From JACCYI01 sp963828075 (lineage in GTDB: Bacteria; Actinomycetota; Thermoleophilia; Solirubrobacterales; Solirubrobacteraceae): a stretch of DNA of 64,000 bases. Every line of letters begins with the position of its first letter. Positions within the stretch are counted from its first letter, which is position 1. The translations under genes were made by a program, and so were the position numbers. The notes under the pieces were generated by a model. The model had not been told where the DNA came from and did not search any database. It saw nothing but the letters and a program-made list of their open reading frames with translations. This document shows, piece by piece, positions 45,403 to 53,290 of the stretch. Where the stretch lies: contig CAWHDH010000021.1 in assembly GCA_963828075.1 (NCBI GenBank), forward strand, positions 496,001 to 560,000, read 5' to 3'.

Positions 45403-46458
45403 CTAACCGAGAGGGCGGGTGCTCGCCGTGCCGCCCCGGCGCGTCACCAGGGACAGCTCGACGGGCGGCGCCGGAGCGCGGCGGTAGGCGGCGATCACCG
45501 CGTCGCGGCTGTTGGCCCGCGCTCCCGCCCGCTCGATCGCGGCGAGGACCGCGCGCATCGCCCGGTGCCCGACGATGGCGCCCGGACCCGGAGGCCGCCT
45601 GAACGCGTCGCGGAACGCGCGCGCGAAGGCGGCGTCGGGGGCGGGCTCGCTGGACAGGCCGACGACGCGCCGGCCGCCGCCGAGCTCGCCGGCCAGCTCG
45701 TCGCGCACGTAGATCGTCATCCGCCGGTTCTCGCGCCGCAGTGAGGCGACCACCCCGCGCGCGTTCTCGAGGTCCGTGCCCGCGTACACGGCGGCGTCGG
45801 CGCGCGCGGGGTCGGTCACCAGCCGGCTCGGACCGAGCGCGGTGCGCAGCGCGCGCCCGAACGGCGCGCCGCCCTCGCCGGCCTCCTGCTCGACCACCAC
45901 GCGCCCGCGCAACGCCCCGGCGAGCGCCCGCGCCTGGGCGGTGTCGTCGGGCACGAGCCCGAAGAACGTGCGGCGCCCGGTCGGGTAGAAGCGCCCGGGC
46001 TCCCCGGCGGCCGCCGCCCCGGAGAACCCCGGGTAGGTCACGCCGGGCGAGACGTGCAGGATCCCGGCCGAGTTCAGCAGCGGCACCGTGACGCGCGCGG
46101 TCTCGGGCTCGAGATCGCCGATCGCCGCGATGATCTGCATGTCGGAGATGGCGTCGCGCGCGGCCGACGCCACCCGGCCGGGCAGCTCGTCGCCGGTCGC
46201 GTCACCGGTCTCGTCGAGCGACACGAAGTTCACCTTGAAGCGGCCCGCGCGCCCGCCGGCCTGCTGCAGCGCGAGGCGCTCGCCGTCGACGATGTCGCGC
46301 GCGCGGCCGTCGCCGGGGGCGGGCAGCAGGGAGTACACCGTCAGCGTCTCGCCGATCACCAGCCCGCCGCCCTCGATCCCCTCGGCCTGGCCGCAGCCGG
46401 CGACCAGCATCGCGCCGGCGGCCAGCGCCGCCGCCGCGCGCCGTCTCCGCGAGATCAT
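45403..46458 (-). CDS. Periplasmic-binding-type lipoprotein (branched-chain amino acid/LivJ-like fold)
   Basis: A 351-residue lipoprotein. The signal AAAALAAGAMLVAGCG has the lipobox VAGC. The mature protein begins GETLTVYSLLPAPGDGRARDIVDGERLALQQAGG and continues VNFVSLDETGD, the layout of Leu/Ile/Val-type binding proteins, with the FFGLVPDDTAQARALAGAL hinge. No permease or ATPase genes are adjacent, so it may be an orphan receptor. Its ATG overlaps the stop of the glycoside-hydrolase-like gene (ATGA). Confidence 0.82.
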   Translation of the reverse strand: MISRRRRAAAALAAGAMLVAGCGQAEGIEGGGLVIGETLTVYSLLPAPGDGRARDIVDGERLALQQAGGRAGRFKVNFVSLDETGDATGDELPGRVASAARDAISDMQIIAAIGDLEPETARVTVPLLNSAGILHVSPGVTYPGFSGAAAAGEPGRFYPTGRRTFFGLVPDDTAQARALAGALRGRVVVEQEAGEGGAPFGRALRTALGPSRLVTDPARADAAVYAGTDLENARGVVASLRRENRRMTIYVRDELAGELGGGRRVVGLSSEPAPDAAFARAFRDAFRRPPGPGAIVGHRAMRAVLAAIERAGARANSRDAVIAAYRRAPAPPVELSLVTRRGGTASTRPLG

Positions 46459-47405
46459 CGCGCGCTGCGCGTCCGCGTCGCGCGCTCGGCTCGCCGCAGC
46501 CACGTTCGCAGCACGCCGTAGGCCGGGCGCGGCTTGCCGTGCCGATCGACCAGCGCCGAGTCCCACTTCGCGCTGAGCCCCCCGGCCGGCCGCCAGTGGT
46601 AGATGTACACCCGCTTGACCCGGTCGCTCTGGCGCACGAGCCGCGAGAACAGCCACTCCGTCGCCTCGGCGGCGTGGCTCTTGGAGTCGGGGAACTTGAT
46701 CGGCGAGCGATTCCCCCGCTTGACGAGGCCGCCCGTCTCGGTGAACCAGACGTCGCCCTCCACCGCTCGCAGCATCGCGCGGGTCCCGCGCGTGCTGAAC
46801 CGGTTGGCGTCGATGTAGTTGTGCAGTCCCCAGATCCGCGGGCGATGGCGGGCGGCGCGGCGGAACTCCCCGAGCCAGGCCTCCATCTCGGGGGTGTCGA
46901 GGACGTCGGCAGCCACCACCGTGCACCGCTCGCAGGCCGACCGCAGCGCGTCGAAGTACGCGGCCGCGCGGGCCGGCTTGTGGCAGGTCGGCTGCGAGCA
47001 GTGGTTCGCCTCGTTCCAGGCCACGAACGACGTCGGCAGCGGCCAGCGGCGCCGGAAGGCCCGGAACGCGGCGGTGTACTGCGCGGGTGAGGGGAGGACC
47101 TTGCGCCGCGAGTCGATGCGCGAGCGCCCGAACGCGACGAGCACGTTCGCGCCGGCCGCCTCGGCCGCGGCCATGTAGCCGTCGATCTCGTCCCGCTCGA
47201 ATCCGATCCGCGTCGCATCCCAGCTGACGACGAGACGCACGTCGCGCAGCCGCAAGCGCTCCCACGCCGGGTCGGCGAACATCTGTGGCTTCTGCTCGCC
47301 GATGCCGACGAGTGGCCCCGCGTGGGCGGCCGGGGCCACCGCGGCCAGCGACAGGACGGCCAGCAGGCCCGCCCCGCCCCGTCTAAGCCTGGATCGACCG
47401 ATCAT
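46455..47405 (-). CDS. Secreted glycoside hydrolase-like TIM-barrel protein
   Basis: A 316-residue exported protein with a signal peptide (LLAVLSLAAVAPAAHAG). The fold markers are those of clan-A glycosidases: an acid/base Glu in TSFVAWNEANH at the end of strand 4 and a nucleophile-position Glu in DVWFTETGGLV at strand 7, plus IWGLHNYIDANR between. Clan GH-A members cleave beta-linked polysaccharides; family (GH10/39/5-like) and substrate remain undetermined. It is coupled by ATGA to the binding-protein gene, suggesting sensing or uptake tied to polymer breakdown. Confidence 0.75.
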   Translation of the reverse strand: MIGRSRLRRGGAGLLAVLSLAAVAPAAHAGPLVGIGEQKPQMFADPAWERLRLRDVRLVVSWDATRIGFERDEIDGYMAAAEAAGANVLVAFGRSRIDSRRKVLPSPAQYTAAFRAFRRRWPLPTSFVAWNEANHCSQPTCHKPARAAAYFDALRSACERCTVVAADVLDTPEMEAWLGEFRRAARHRPRIWGLHNYIDANRFSTRGTRAMLRAVEGDVWFTETGGLVKRGNRSPIKFPDSKSHAAEATEWLFSRLVRQSDRVKRVYIYHWRPAGGLSAKWDSALVDRHGKPRPAYGVLRTWLRRAERATRTRSAR

Positions 47406-47543
47406 CCGTGGATGCCTCGGCGTCGCAGGCCAAGCCAGGGGTCATCGGCCGCGTGTCCGCAGGGTGACCCCTTCGGTTCGCGGCCGATGGCCCATGGCGC
47501 CGGCATGCGACGGCGAGGCGCCGCGGGAATCGGTGGATCCGGG

Positions 47544-47909
47544 CTAACCACCCGTGAGCACCGTGTCGGCGTGGGTGTAGGCGGGCGCGCAGCAGCAGAG
47601 CAGCACCAGCGGCTTGGACCCCGGGTTGAAGAGCTTGTGCGGGGTGCCCGGGGTGATGACCACGCAATCGCCGGCACGCACAGCGCGTTCGTCGCCGCCG
47701 AGCCGCATCCTGCCCGCGCCCGCCGTAAAGAGGTAGATCTCCTCGCTCGCGCGGTGGTAGTGCTCCTCGGTCGCGCCGCCGGGCGGGACCGTCGCCTCGG
47801 CGAGCGACTGGTTGACGCTGTTGCCGGACGGCAGGCCCGCGAGCTCGCGGATGATCGAGCCGTCGGCGGTGACGAACGGCTCGCGGTGCTCGAGGCGCGC
47901 GATTTGCAC
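47544..47909 (-). CDS. Cupin-domain protein
   Basis: A 121-residue single-domain cupin. The two metal-binding motifs are clear: GATEEHYHRASEEIYLF (His, His, Glu) and a second histidine in GDCVVITPGTPHKLFNPG. Metal-binding cupins range from isomerases to dioxygenases, so the reaction cannot be assigned. The end CCCAPAYTHAD has three adjacent cysteines, unusual for the fold. ATG start. About 138 bases separate it from the glycoside-hydrolase-like gene downstream. Confidence 0.85.
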   Translation of the reverse strand: MQIARLEHREPFVTADGSIIRELAGLPSGNSVNQSLAEATVPPGGATEEHYHRASEEIYLFTAGAGRMRLGGDERAVRAGDCVVITPGTPHKLFNPGSKPLVLLCCCAPAYTHADTVLTGG

Positions 47910-47960
47910 GCGCTGAGGTTAGTGGCCCCGCCCGGTTCGCCACCGGACGGGGCCGACTCC

Positions 47961-48146
47961 TCATGCGACCGCTCGGCGGGCCGCGTCGTGGTCGAGCCGG
48001 CTCGCCACGCGCGCCGCGACGTGCGCGACGCGCCGCCGTATCGGCGGTGGCTCGGACCGGTGCGGGCGCAGTCGGCGCCCGTGGGCCACGCGGCGGCGCT
48101 CTGCGGCGTCGGCGCGGGCGTACTCGACGAGGATCAGGGAATGCAT
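47961..48146 (-). CDS. Short arginine-rich protein
   Basis: A 61-residue frame starting MHSLILVEYARADAAERRR and ending in an arginine- and histidine-rich tail. GGAG lies eight bases upstream of the ATG. Small proteins of this style (hydrophobic start, ELAR-like helix, basic tail) are common in actinobacterial genomes, but no function is known to me. Coding support is moderate: length and composition only. Confidence 0.45.
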   Translation of the reverse strand: MHSLILVEYARADAAERRRVAHGRRLRPHRSEPPPIRRRVAHVAARVASRLDHDAARRAVA

Positions 48147-48263
48147 GGGGACTCCGATCGGTGTGGGTTTGAACGGAGCCGCCCCACGAACGCTGCGTGG
48201 ACGATGACCTGCTTCGCCAAGGAGAGGTCGCGGGCGGCTGGTGGGCTGCCCGCCGGACCTCCG

Positions 48264-48281
48264 GCTTCTCGGTGGAGAAGC
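48264..48281. terminator. Small hairpin after the 29-residue frame
   Basis: GCTTCTC (48264-48270), loop GGTG, GAGAAGC (48275-48281): a perfect 7-bp stem six bases beyond the stop of the short frame at 48288-48377 on the minus strand. GGAGGT follows soon after it. Confidence 0.4.
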
Positions 48282-48287
48282 GGCGGC

Positions 48288-48377
48288 CTAGTCGACGAGC
48301 AGGGCGGAGGGTTGGGCGAGCAGCGGGCCGAAGAAACGGCACACGTTGGCTCGACTGGCAACCATGGTCGTCTTCAA
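48288..48377 (-). CDS. Possible 29-residue peptide gene
   Basis: A perfect AAGGAGGT (48394-48387) stands nine bases before TTG 48377. The frame reads MKTTMVASRANVCRFFGP (TTG read as Met) and ends LLAQPSALLVD; an ATG four codons in gives 25 residues but poor spacing. It has a basic, cysteine-containing front and a hydrophobic end, in the same style as the 33-residue peptide at 19195-19296, though no clear alignment exists. A small hairpin follows the stop. It may be a real peptide or a leader for the small gene at 47961-48146. The next 210 bases upstream (48378-48588) hold no recognisable gene. Confidence 0.4.
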   Translation of the reverse strand: MKTTMVASRANVCRFFGPLLAQPSALLVD

Positions 48378-48588
48378 GGCCTGCTCACCTCCTTCGCCCT
48401 GCGGCGTTGCTTCGACGGACCGGGAAAGGTACAGATCGATCCGGCGGCGCGCAAATCGACGCTCGGGGGACGGGTCTGAGAACCGGATTCGAACCCGGCT
48501 ACGCGGCGGCCGCGCCGTATGGCGAGGTCGACGCCGGCGGCACGGGGCCGCCGGCGGTGGTCGGCACCGGCATCCGGGTCCGCGCGAT

Positions 48589-49749
48589 TCACGGCTGAAT
48601 CGCCGAGAACTCCCCCGTTTCGAGGTCGTGCTCGACCGCGGCGTCGATCTCGTGCTCGGCGGTGTCGGGGTCGGCGCGGCGCATCTGCCAGGCCCGCACG
48701 CGCCGGAACTTGAGGATCTCGAGCAGGTAGACGAGGTAGACGCTGGCGAGGAGGCCGACCCCGAACAGGCCGGCCATCAGCGCCGCCCAGCCCGCGTTCA
48801 GGTGCCCCGAGGTCTCGGAGTAGGGCACGAACCGCAGCGCGACCGCGATCCCCGCCATCAGCGCCGTCCAGGCGTACAGATAGAGGACGGTGCGGCGCTG
48901 TGAGAAGCCGATCCGGTGGAAACGGTGATGGAAGTGGTTCGAGTCGCCGCGGTAGACCGGGCGGCGGTACTTGATCCGCTTCGCGACGACGAACCCGGTG
49001 TCCAGGAACGGCACCGCGAGGACGACCAGGGGCACGATCAGCGCGACGACCGCGTTCGTCTTCAGCGCGCCCTGGACGATCACGGCGCCGAGCAGCAGCC
49101 CGAGCAGGTTCGAGCCGCAGTCGCCCATGAAGACCGACGCGGGGTGGAAGTTGTGGACCAGGAACCCGAGCGCCGCGCCGCACACGATCGCGGCGAGGAC
49201 CCCGGCGGCGTCCGTGCCCAGGTCGAACGCGATGATCGAGAACGCGGCTGCGGAGATCGCGCAGACGCCGGCGGCCAGGCCGTCTACGCCGTCGGAGAAG
49301 TTGACGACGTTCATGATCAGCACCAGGCCGATCAGCGTCAGCGGGCCCCCGAGCTCGCCGAACTCGACGCGCCCCACCAGCGGGATGGTCGCGTTGTCGA
49401 CGCTGATGCCCGAGAGCACCAGGATCAGCCCCGCCACGAACTGCCCGGCGAGCTTGACCTGGGGCGACAGCTCGCGGACGTCGTCGATCCCGCCGACGAG
49501 GGTGATCAGCGCCGCCGCGCCGAGGATGGCGCGGGTCTCCTCGCCGGCGGGCAGGAACAGCGCGCCCGCGACGAGGACCCCCGCGAAGATCGCGACGCCG
49601 CCGAGCAGCGGCGTCGGCTCGGTCGCCAGGCCCCGTTCCTTGACGTTGTCGACCGCGCCCGCCCGCCGCGCCAGCCGCGCGATCGGCGGCGTCAGCAGCG
49701 CGGCGAGCGCGAACGCGGCGAAGAAGCCGGCTAGAGCGTCGGCCTCCAC
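48589..49749 (-). CDS. Polyprenyl-phosphate N-acetylhexosamine-1-phosphate transferase (WecA/TagO family)
   Basis: A 386-residue enzyme of the MraY/WecA superfamily with about eleven membrane helices. Catalytic and metal-binding blocks are intact: GGIDDVRELSPQVKL, NVVNFSDGVDGLAAG, VFMGDCGSN and the histidine cluster SNHFHHRFHRIGF. It transfers GlcNAc-1-phosphate (or a similar sugar) to decaprenyl or undecaprenyl phosphate, the first step of wall-polymer assembly, and could supply the LCP protein. The C-terminus has an acidic tail. It follows glyA on the same strand with a 6-base gap. The equivalent gene lies next to the atp operon in many actinobacteria. Confidence 0.92.
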   Translation of the reverse strand: MEADALAGFFAAFALAALLTPPIARLARRAGAVDNVKERGLATEPTPLLGGVAIFAGVLVAGALFLPAGEETRAILGAAALITLVGGIDDVRELSPQVKLAGQFVAGLILVLSGISVDNATIPLVGRVEFGELGGPLTLIGLVLIMNVVNFSDGVDGLAAGVCAISAAAFSIIAFDLGTDAAGVLAAIVCGAALGFLVHNFHPASVFMGDCGSNLLGLLLGAVIVQGALKTNAVVALIVPLVVLAVPFLDTGFVVAKRIKYRRPVYRGDSNHFHHRFHRIGFSQRRTVLYLYAWTALMAGIAVALRFVPYSETSGHLNAGWAALMAGLFGVGLLASVYLVYLLEILKFRRVRAWQMRRADPDTAEHEIDAAVEHDLETGEFSAIQP

Positions 49750-49755
49750 CCCGGC

Positions 49756-51045
49756 TCAGACGGTGGCGGGCTCGCCCAACTGCGCGTAGAGCGGGTAGCG
49801 GTCGGCGATGACGGTCACGCGCTCGGCGAGGTCGGCCTTGGCGCCGTCGAAGTCGGGGGTCAGCGCGGTCGCGATGATCCGGCCGATCTCCTCGAAGTCC
49901 TCGCCGCGCAGGCCGCGCGTCGCCAGCGCGCTCGTGCCGACGCGCAAGCCGCTCGTGACCATCGGCGGGCGCGGGTCGAACGGGACGGCGTTGCGGTTGA
50001 CGGTGATCCCGATGTCGTGCAGCCGGTCCTCCGCCATCTGGCCGTCGAGCTCGGAGTCGCGCAGGTCCACCAGGATCAGGTGCACGTCCGTGCCGCCCGT
50101 GAGGACATTGACGCCGTGGCCCGCCTCCATGAGCGCCGCGGCCACCGCCTGGGCGCCGGCGATCGTGCGCTCCTGGCGCTCGCGGAAGGCCGCCGTGCCG
50201 GCGATCTTCAGCGCGACCGCCTTGCCGGCGATCACGTGCTCGAGCGGCCCGCCCTGCTGGCCGGGGAACACGGCCGAGTTGATCTTCTTCGCGTGCTCCT
50301 CGGTGCAGAGGATCATCCCGCCGCGCGCGCCGCCCAGCGTCTTGTGAATCGTCGTCGTGACCACGTCGGCGTGCGGTACGGGGTTCGGGTGCAGGCCGGC
50401 GGCGACGAGGCCGGCGAAGTGCGCCATGTCGACCAGCAGGATCGCGCCGACCGCGTCGGCGATCTCGCGGAAGCGGGGGAAGTCGAGGATCCGCGGATAG
50501 GCCGACCAGCCGGCCAGGATCATCTTCGGCCGGCGCTCGTGGGCGATCCGCTCGACCTGGTCCATGTCGATCACGCACGTCTCGCGATCGACCTCGTACG
50601 GCGCGATGTCGTAGAGGCGGCCGGACACATTGATCTTCATGCCGTGCGAGAGATGGCCGCCGTGCGGCAGCGCCAGGCCCATGAGCGTGTCGCCCGGCTG
50701 CAACAGCGCGTGGTAGACGGCGGTGTTGGCCTGGGCGCCCGCGTGCGGCTGGACGTTGGCGTGCTCGGCGCCGAACAGCGCCTTCGCGCGGTCGATCGCG
50801 AGCTGCTCGATGACGTCGATGTGCTCGCAGCCGCCGTAGTAGCGCTTGCCGGGGTAGCCCTCGGCGTACTTGTTGGTCAGCACCGAGCCCTGGCACTCGA
50901 GGATCGCCTGCGGGACGAAGTTCTCCGAGGCGATCATCTCGAGCGTGCGCTGCTGGCGGTCGAGCTCGGCGGCGATCGCGCTCGCGACCTCGGGGTCGAC
51001 GTCGGCGAGGGGGCGCTCGAAGTAGTCGGCGGGCAGGTCGGGCAT
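49756..51045 (-). CDS. glyA: Serine hydroxymethyltransferase
   Basis: A 429-residue PLP enzyme moving the one-carbon unit between serine and glycine with tetrahydrofolate. Family marks: MIASENFVPQAILECQGS, NKYAEGYPGKRYYGGCEHID, PHGGHLSHGMKINVSG, the PLP-binding lysine in VVTTTIHKTLGGARGGM and FPGQQGGPLEHVIAGKA. The start ATG 51045 has GGAG upstream. The 5' leader holds a ZTP riboswitch, tying expression to one-carbon/folate stress, a known arrangement for glyA. Confidence 0.97.
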   Translation of the reverse strand: MPDLPADYFERPLADVDPEVASAIAAELDRQQRTLEMIASENFVPQAILECQGSVLTNKYAEGYPGKRYYGGCEHIDVIEQLAIDRAKALFGAEHANVQPHAGAQANTAVYHALLQPGDTLMGLALPHGGHLSHGMKINVSGRLYDIAPYEVDRETCVIDMDQVERIAHERRPKMILAGWSAYPRILDFPRFREIADAVGAILLVDMAHFAGLVAAGLHPNPVPHADVVTTTIHKTLGGARGGMILCTEEHAKKINSAVFPGQQGGPLEHVIAGKAVALKIAGTAAFRERQERTIAGAQAVAAALMEAGHGVNVLTGGTDVHLILVDLRDSELDGQMAEDRLHDIGITVNRNAVPFDPRPPMVTSGLRVGTSALATRGLRGEDFEEIGRIIATALTPDFDGAKADLAERVTVIADRYPLYAQLGEPATV

Positions 51046-51077
51046 GGCGGGCTCCTTCGGACGGCGAGGATCGGCTG

Positions 51078-51157
51078 GGTGCCCAGGCGCGCGGCGGTCT
51101 TTGGCGTCGCTCCCCGGTGGTCAGGCCCACCCCGAGGCGCCAGTCACGACGCTCTTG
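51078..51157 (-). ncRNA. ZTP riboswitch (pfl motif) in the glyA leader
   Basis: On the minus strand the leader reads GTCGTGACTGGCG, a middle stem region with CCACCGGGGAGCG, and the 3' conserved CCGCCGCGCGCCTGGGCA. These match the pfl/ZTP consensus: the GACUGGC internal loop, the CCGGG-type helix and the terminal CCGCCUGGGCA that forms the ligand-binding pseudoknot. ZTP (AICAR triphosphate) accumulates when 10-formyl-tetrahydrofolate is short, and this class commonly turns on glyA. It ends about 33 bases before the ATG, close enough to control translation. Confidence 0.9.
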
Positions 51158-51197
51158 GGAGGCTACCAGCGCGTGCGGGTGCACTCGCCCTGAGCGT

Positions 51198-51628
51198 CGC
51201 CGGTGGGACGAACTTCATCGGGTGAGAGAAGGGGGATCCGGGCGGGCTGAGAGGGGTGCACAGCCGACAGTCGGGGGCGAGTCACCAGCTGGTGCCGGGT
51301 TGAGTGCGTAGGAGACCCGAACCCGACGATCTGATCGCCGCGATCCGATGATCGTCGGGTCGTGGGCGCTGGCAGGCGGCTCAACCCGACACTCGGCCTC
51401 GCGTCCGCGTCGATCGTCGGATTGTGCCGCTCCTGGCGGTGCAATCCGGCATCCGTCGCGAGAACCGTCTTGATTGTCGGGTTGTGCCGGTGACCCGCCC
51501 CCGCCCACCCCCGGGGACCCCGGGACGGAAGGCCGAGACGCCGCTGGCGGGGCGCTTTCTCGACGCAGAGGTGCAGCCGCGTCCTGCCAGGCGGCCCCGC
51601 CTCCCGGCACTCAATGATGCCGTTCAGC
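51198..51628 (-). repeat. Hairpin-array intergenic element, copy 3 (2 clear plus 2 diverged units)
   Basis: In minus orientation it begins GCTGAAC followed by CATTGAG (51628 down) and ends in a GAAGTTCGTCCCACC block. The core 51378-51488 has exactly the 111-base 14-23-14-9-14-23-14 pattern seen in copies 1 and 2. On the plus strand two further units precede it: 51256-51306 (GTGCACAGCCGACA with TGCCGGGTTGAGTG, again 51 bases) and about 51315-51366 (words ending CCGACG and starting CGTCGG). So the unit number varies while the unit length is held. It lies between the glyA riboswitch and a short ORF. Confidence 0.85.
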
Positions 51629-51788
51629 GACGAGGCGACGGCTTGCCCGCTGAGGGCGAAGACGCGGCCTGAGCGGCCTTCGAGCGGGCGTGGATCCGCG
51701 CGTTGCGCGCGGTGACGCTCTTCGTGAGAGCGCGCATCCGCTCGACGTAGCTCTGGACCGAGCCGCTAACCGGCGCGTCCGCCAACAA
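51624..51788 (-). CDS. Possible 54-residue basic protein
   Basis: A frame from TTG 51788 (GAGGTGAT three bases ahead) to TGA 51624. It reads LADAPVSGSVQSYVERMRAL, then TKSVTARNARIHARSKAAQA and a Ser/Pro/Lys/Arg tail, that is, one amphipathic basic helix. Composition looks coding and the ribosome-binding site is fair. Its last codons run into the first bases of repeat copy 3, so the original C-terminus may have been replaced by the element. No family recognised. Confidence 0.4.
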   Translation of the reverse strand: MLADAPVSGSVQSYVERMRALTKSVTARNARIHARSKAAQAASSPSAGKPSPRR

Positions 51789-51839
51789 GGATCACCTCGC
51801 TTGGCCTGATCTCGGATGACTCAGACTAGCCTCGCATTC

Positions 51840-52445
51840 TCAACGCTGACGTTCGAGGGCTCGGGCGATCGTGTCGCGCGGAACGGCGCCCTCGCGCACG
51901 ATCCCCCACTCCCCCGACGCCTCGAACGAGCGCAGGTCGACGACGGTCGACGGCGTCCCGGCCAGCTCGCCGCCGTCGAGGACGAGGTCGGCGGCGGCGC
52001 GGATCTGCTCGGGGACCTGGTCGAGGGTGCGGGCGTCGGGGGCGCCGGCGCGGTTCGCCGAGCTCTGCAGCACCGGACACCGCACCGTGGCGAAGGCGGG
52101 GAGCGCCGGGACGCGCAGGCCGAGGACCTCGGGCTGTGGGCCGCACGCGAGCGGGAAGCGGCGCGCGGGGTTGGGGACCAGGACGGTGACGCCGCCGGGG
52201 AGCAGGCGCTCGAGCGCCGCGCGGGTCCGCGGCCCCAGCTCGGGCAGCGACTCGAGCGCGAGGTCGCGGTCGAAGAACATCACCGCCGCGGGCTTGTCGG
52301 GGCGCCGGCCCTTGAGTGCGTACAGGCGCTGCACCGCCTCCTCGGTGTCGGGGTCGCAGGCCAGCCCGTACACCGTGTCGGCCGGGAAGACGGCGACACC
52401 GCCACCCGCGATGCACTGGGCGAGGCGCTGGGCGTCGGTCAGCAC
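51840..52445 (-). CDS. tsaC: L-threonylcarbamoyladenylate synthase (TsaC/Sua5 family)
   Basis: A 201-residue YrdC-domain enzyme making threonylcarbamoyl-AMP for the tRNA t6A modification. It has GGGVAVFPADTVYGLACDP, LKGRRPDKPAAVMFFD, GVTVLVPNPARRF, LGLRVPALP and SSANRAGAPDARTLDQV. Only the YrdC domain is present (no Sua5 C-terminal domain), so it is of TsaC length. GTG start at 52445, overlapping the prmC stop by seven bases. Standard neighbours (prmC, prfA) support the call. Confidence 0.92.
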   Translation of the reverse strand: MLTDAQRLAQCIAGGGVAVFPADTVYGLACDPDTEEAVQRLYALKGRRPDKPAAVMFFDRDLALESLPELGPRTRAALERLLPGGVTVLVPNPARRFPLACGPQPEVLGLRVPALPAFATVRCPVLQSSANRAGAPDARTLDQVPEQIRAAADLVLDGGELAGTPSTVVDLRSFEASGEWGIVREGAVPRDTIARALERQR

Positions 52446-53290
52446 GATCCCGTGACGACGCGCTCGATGCCGGCGTAGTCGTGGATCGCCGCGGTCTCGG
52501 CGAAGCCGGCGTCGCGCAGCAGGGCCGCGACGTCGGCCGCCTGCCCCGCCCCCACCTCGACGGCGACGAACGTCGCGCCCGCCGCCCGCGCGGCCGGCGC
52601 CAGCCGCCGGTATACCCCGAGGCCGTCCGGACCGGCGAACAGCGCCTCGGCCGGCTCGTAGCGCGTGATCTCCGGCGCGAGCGCCAAGCGGTCGGCGTCG
52701 GCGACGTAGGGCGGGTTCGAGACGACGGCGTCGATCGGACCCTCCACTGCTGAGAGCAGGTCGCCCTCGAGCAGCGTGATCGCGAGCCCGAGCAGCGCGG
52801 CGTTGGCCCGCGCGACCTGCAACGCGGCCGCGCTCGTGTCGGTCGCCAGGATCTCGAGGTCGGGCCGCTCGTGCTTGAGCGCGAGCGCCACCGCGCCCGA
52901 GCCGGTCCCGACGTCGACCACCCGCGCCCCCGAAGGCAGGCCGAGTGCCGCCTCGACCAGGTGCTCGGTCTCGGGCCGCGGGATCAGCACGCGCGAGTCC
53001 ACCTTGAGGTCGATGGAGCGGAAGCCCTTCTCCCCGAGGAGGTAGGCGACCGGCTCGCGCTCGCGGCGGCGCCGGGCGAGGTCGGCGAACGTGCGCGCCT
53101 CGGCCGGTTCGAGCGGCCGGGCCGGGTTCGCGATGAGCAGCGCGCGAGAGAGGCCGGTCGCCGCCGCGAGCAGCAGCTCGGCGTCCAGCCGCGGGGTGTC
53201 GCAGCCCGACGCGGTGAGCGCGACGACGGCGGAGTCCAGCGCGTCGCGGACCGAGGTGCGGCCGATGATCGAGTCGGGCGAGCGCGCTAT
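52439..53290 (-). CDS. prmC: Peptide chain release factor N5-glutamine methyltransferase
   Basis: A methyltransferase of up to 283 residues that methylates the GGQ glutamine of release factors. The SAM site VVDVGTGSGAVALALKHERP and the catalytic AVVSNPPYVADAD are intact, preceded by LLGEKGFRSIDLKVDSRVLIPRPETEHLVEAAL-type blocks. Family proteins begin near TSVRDALDSAVVALTASG. No ATG, GTG or TTG occurs in frame before that region. The candidates are the ATA at 53290, which overlaps the prfA stop (ATAG), an ATC, or a CTG. The start given here is therefore provisional; translation is probably coupled to prfA. Confidence 0.88.
   Translation of the reverse strand: MARSPDSIIGRTSVRDALDSAVVALTASGCDTPRLDAELLLAAATGLSRALLIANPARPLEPAEARTFADLARRRREREPVAYLLGEKGFRSIDLKVDSRVLIPRPETEHLVEAALGLPSGARVVDVGTGSGAVALALKHERPDLEILATDTSAAALQVARANAALLGLAITLLEGDLLSAVEGPIDAVVSNPPYVADADRLALAPEITRYEPAEALFAGPDGLGVYRRLAPAARAAGATFVAVEVGAGQAADVAALLRDAGFAETAAIHDYAGIERVVTGSC

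Noticed and set aside
48480..48510. tRNA gene on the minus strand
   Set aside because: Only a T-arm-like CCGGGTTCGAATCCGG is present; no acceptor, D or anticodon arms can be built around it.
51046..51160. Glycine or THF riboswitch ahead of glyA
   Set aside because: The conserved blocks fit the ZTP (pfl) class and not the tandem glycine or THF consensus.
51256..51488. CRISPR array
   Set aside because: Words alternate in orientation, only two to four units occur, spacers are 23 bases with conserved edges, and no cas genes are present.
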